Of a stretch of 16,373 nt of DNA, positions 16,287 through 16,373 are shown one piece after another. The notes under the pieces were generated by a model that did not search any database, was not told the origin of the DNA, and saw only the letters and a list, made by a program, of their open reading frames with translations. Positions within the stretch are counted from its first letter, which is position 1, and every line of letters starts with the position of its first letter. The stretch covers positions 1 through 16,373 of the forward strand of contig JAYWHK010000333.1 of assembly GCA_043777755.1 (NCBI GenBank), read 5' to 3'. Source of the DNA: CANHEE01 sp043777755 (GTDB lineage Bacteria > Bacteroidota > Bacteroidia > Chitinophagales > Saprospiraceae). The position numbers were made by a program, and so were the translations under genes.

Positions 16287-16373
16287 AGTGAAAGTGATTT
16301 TCGGATTGGAAAAAATTACAGTTATTGATTTTCAATACATTATGAAATAATGACCCCGAAAATCACTTTCACT
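16287..16373. repeat. 18-bp perfect inverted repeat with inner hairpins at the window end
   Basis: AGTGAAAGTGATTTTCGG (16287-16304) is the exact reverse complement of the window's last 18 bases (16356-16373). The 51-nt interior contains two more hairpins: ATTGA-TTT-TCAAT (16324-16336) and CATTAT-GAA-ATAATG (16338-16352). The strand could therefore fold as a branched structure. The true arm length is unknown because the sequence stops at the arm. It may be a terminator-like structure for the oxidoreductase gene or one end of a small mobile element. Confidence 0.65.

Noticed and set aside
16287..16373. Integron attC site or the end of a named IS
   Set aside because: No attC core (GTTRRRY/RYYYAAC) is visible, and I do not recognise the arms as those of a known IS family.

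Overview
The window looks like a piece of an AT-rich chromosome from a member of the Bacteroidota. Three things point there. A giant surface protein ends in a CHU_C-type (type B) type IX secretion sorting domain, and a CotH-family protein ends in a type A one. Several genes are preceded by the Bacteroidota -7 promoter motif TAnnTTTG and have no Shine-Dalgarno sequence. A gliding/adhesin-type repeat protein is also present. Family or genus cannot be fixed from this sequence. There are no tRNA or rRNA genes, CRISPR arrays, phage genes or transposase genes.

Layout. 1-295 has no credible gene and carries short palindromic repeats. 296-6493 (-) is a 2065-residue secreted repeat protein. Divergent from it, 6643-7278 (+) is a small lipoprotein. 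A REPIN-like double palindrome at 7339-7421 separates the lipoprotein from a convergent LytS-type sensor histidine kinase, 7497-8552 (-). Divergent from the kinase is a tight three-gene operon (8754-12701, +): a secreted CotH-family kinase-like protein with a lamin-tail domain and a T9SS sorting domain, a DUF4956 membrane protein, and an HlyD-type membrane fusion protein. After a convergent gap with interleaved inverted repeats come a saccharopine dehydrogenase (12813-14150, -), a MITE-like fold-back element, an intrinsic terminator, a DUF697-SHOCT protein (14475-15077, -), and a divergent FAD-dependent oxidoreductase (15186-16205, +). The window ends exactly at the last base of an 18-bp perfect inverted repeat.

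How the genes may work together. The only convincing operon is CotH-DUF4956-HlyD. It combines an exported kinase-like protein, an inner-membrane protein and a periplasm-spanning adaptor, with no dedicated ABC, RND or TolC partner in view. The divergent histidine kinase could regulate it, but that is inference from position. The saccharopine dehydrogenase (lysine/glutamate metabolism), the DUF697-SHOCT protein and the oxidoreductase look like unrelated single-gene units.

The least ordinary parts are this operon and the set of palindromic elements. One 32-bp sequence occurs identically on both sides of the adhesin-lipoprotein block. An unrelated fold-back element lies at about 14245-14412, and another at the window's right edge. 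No complete new defence or mobile system is visible.
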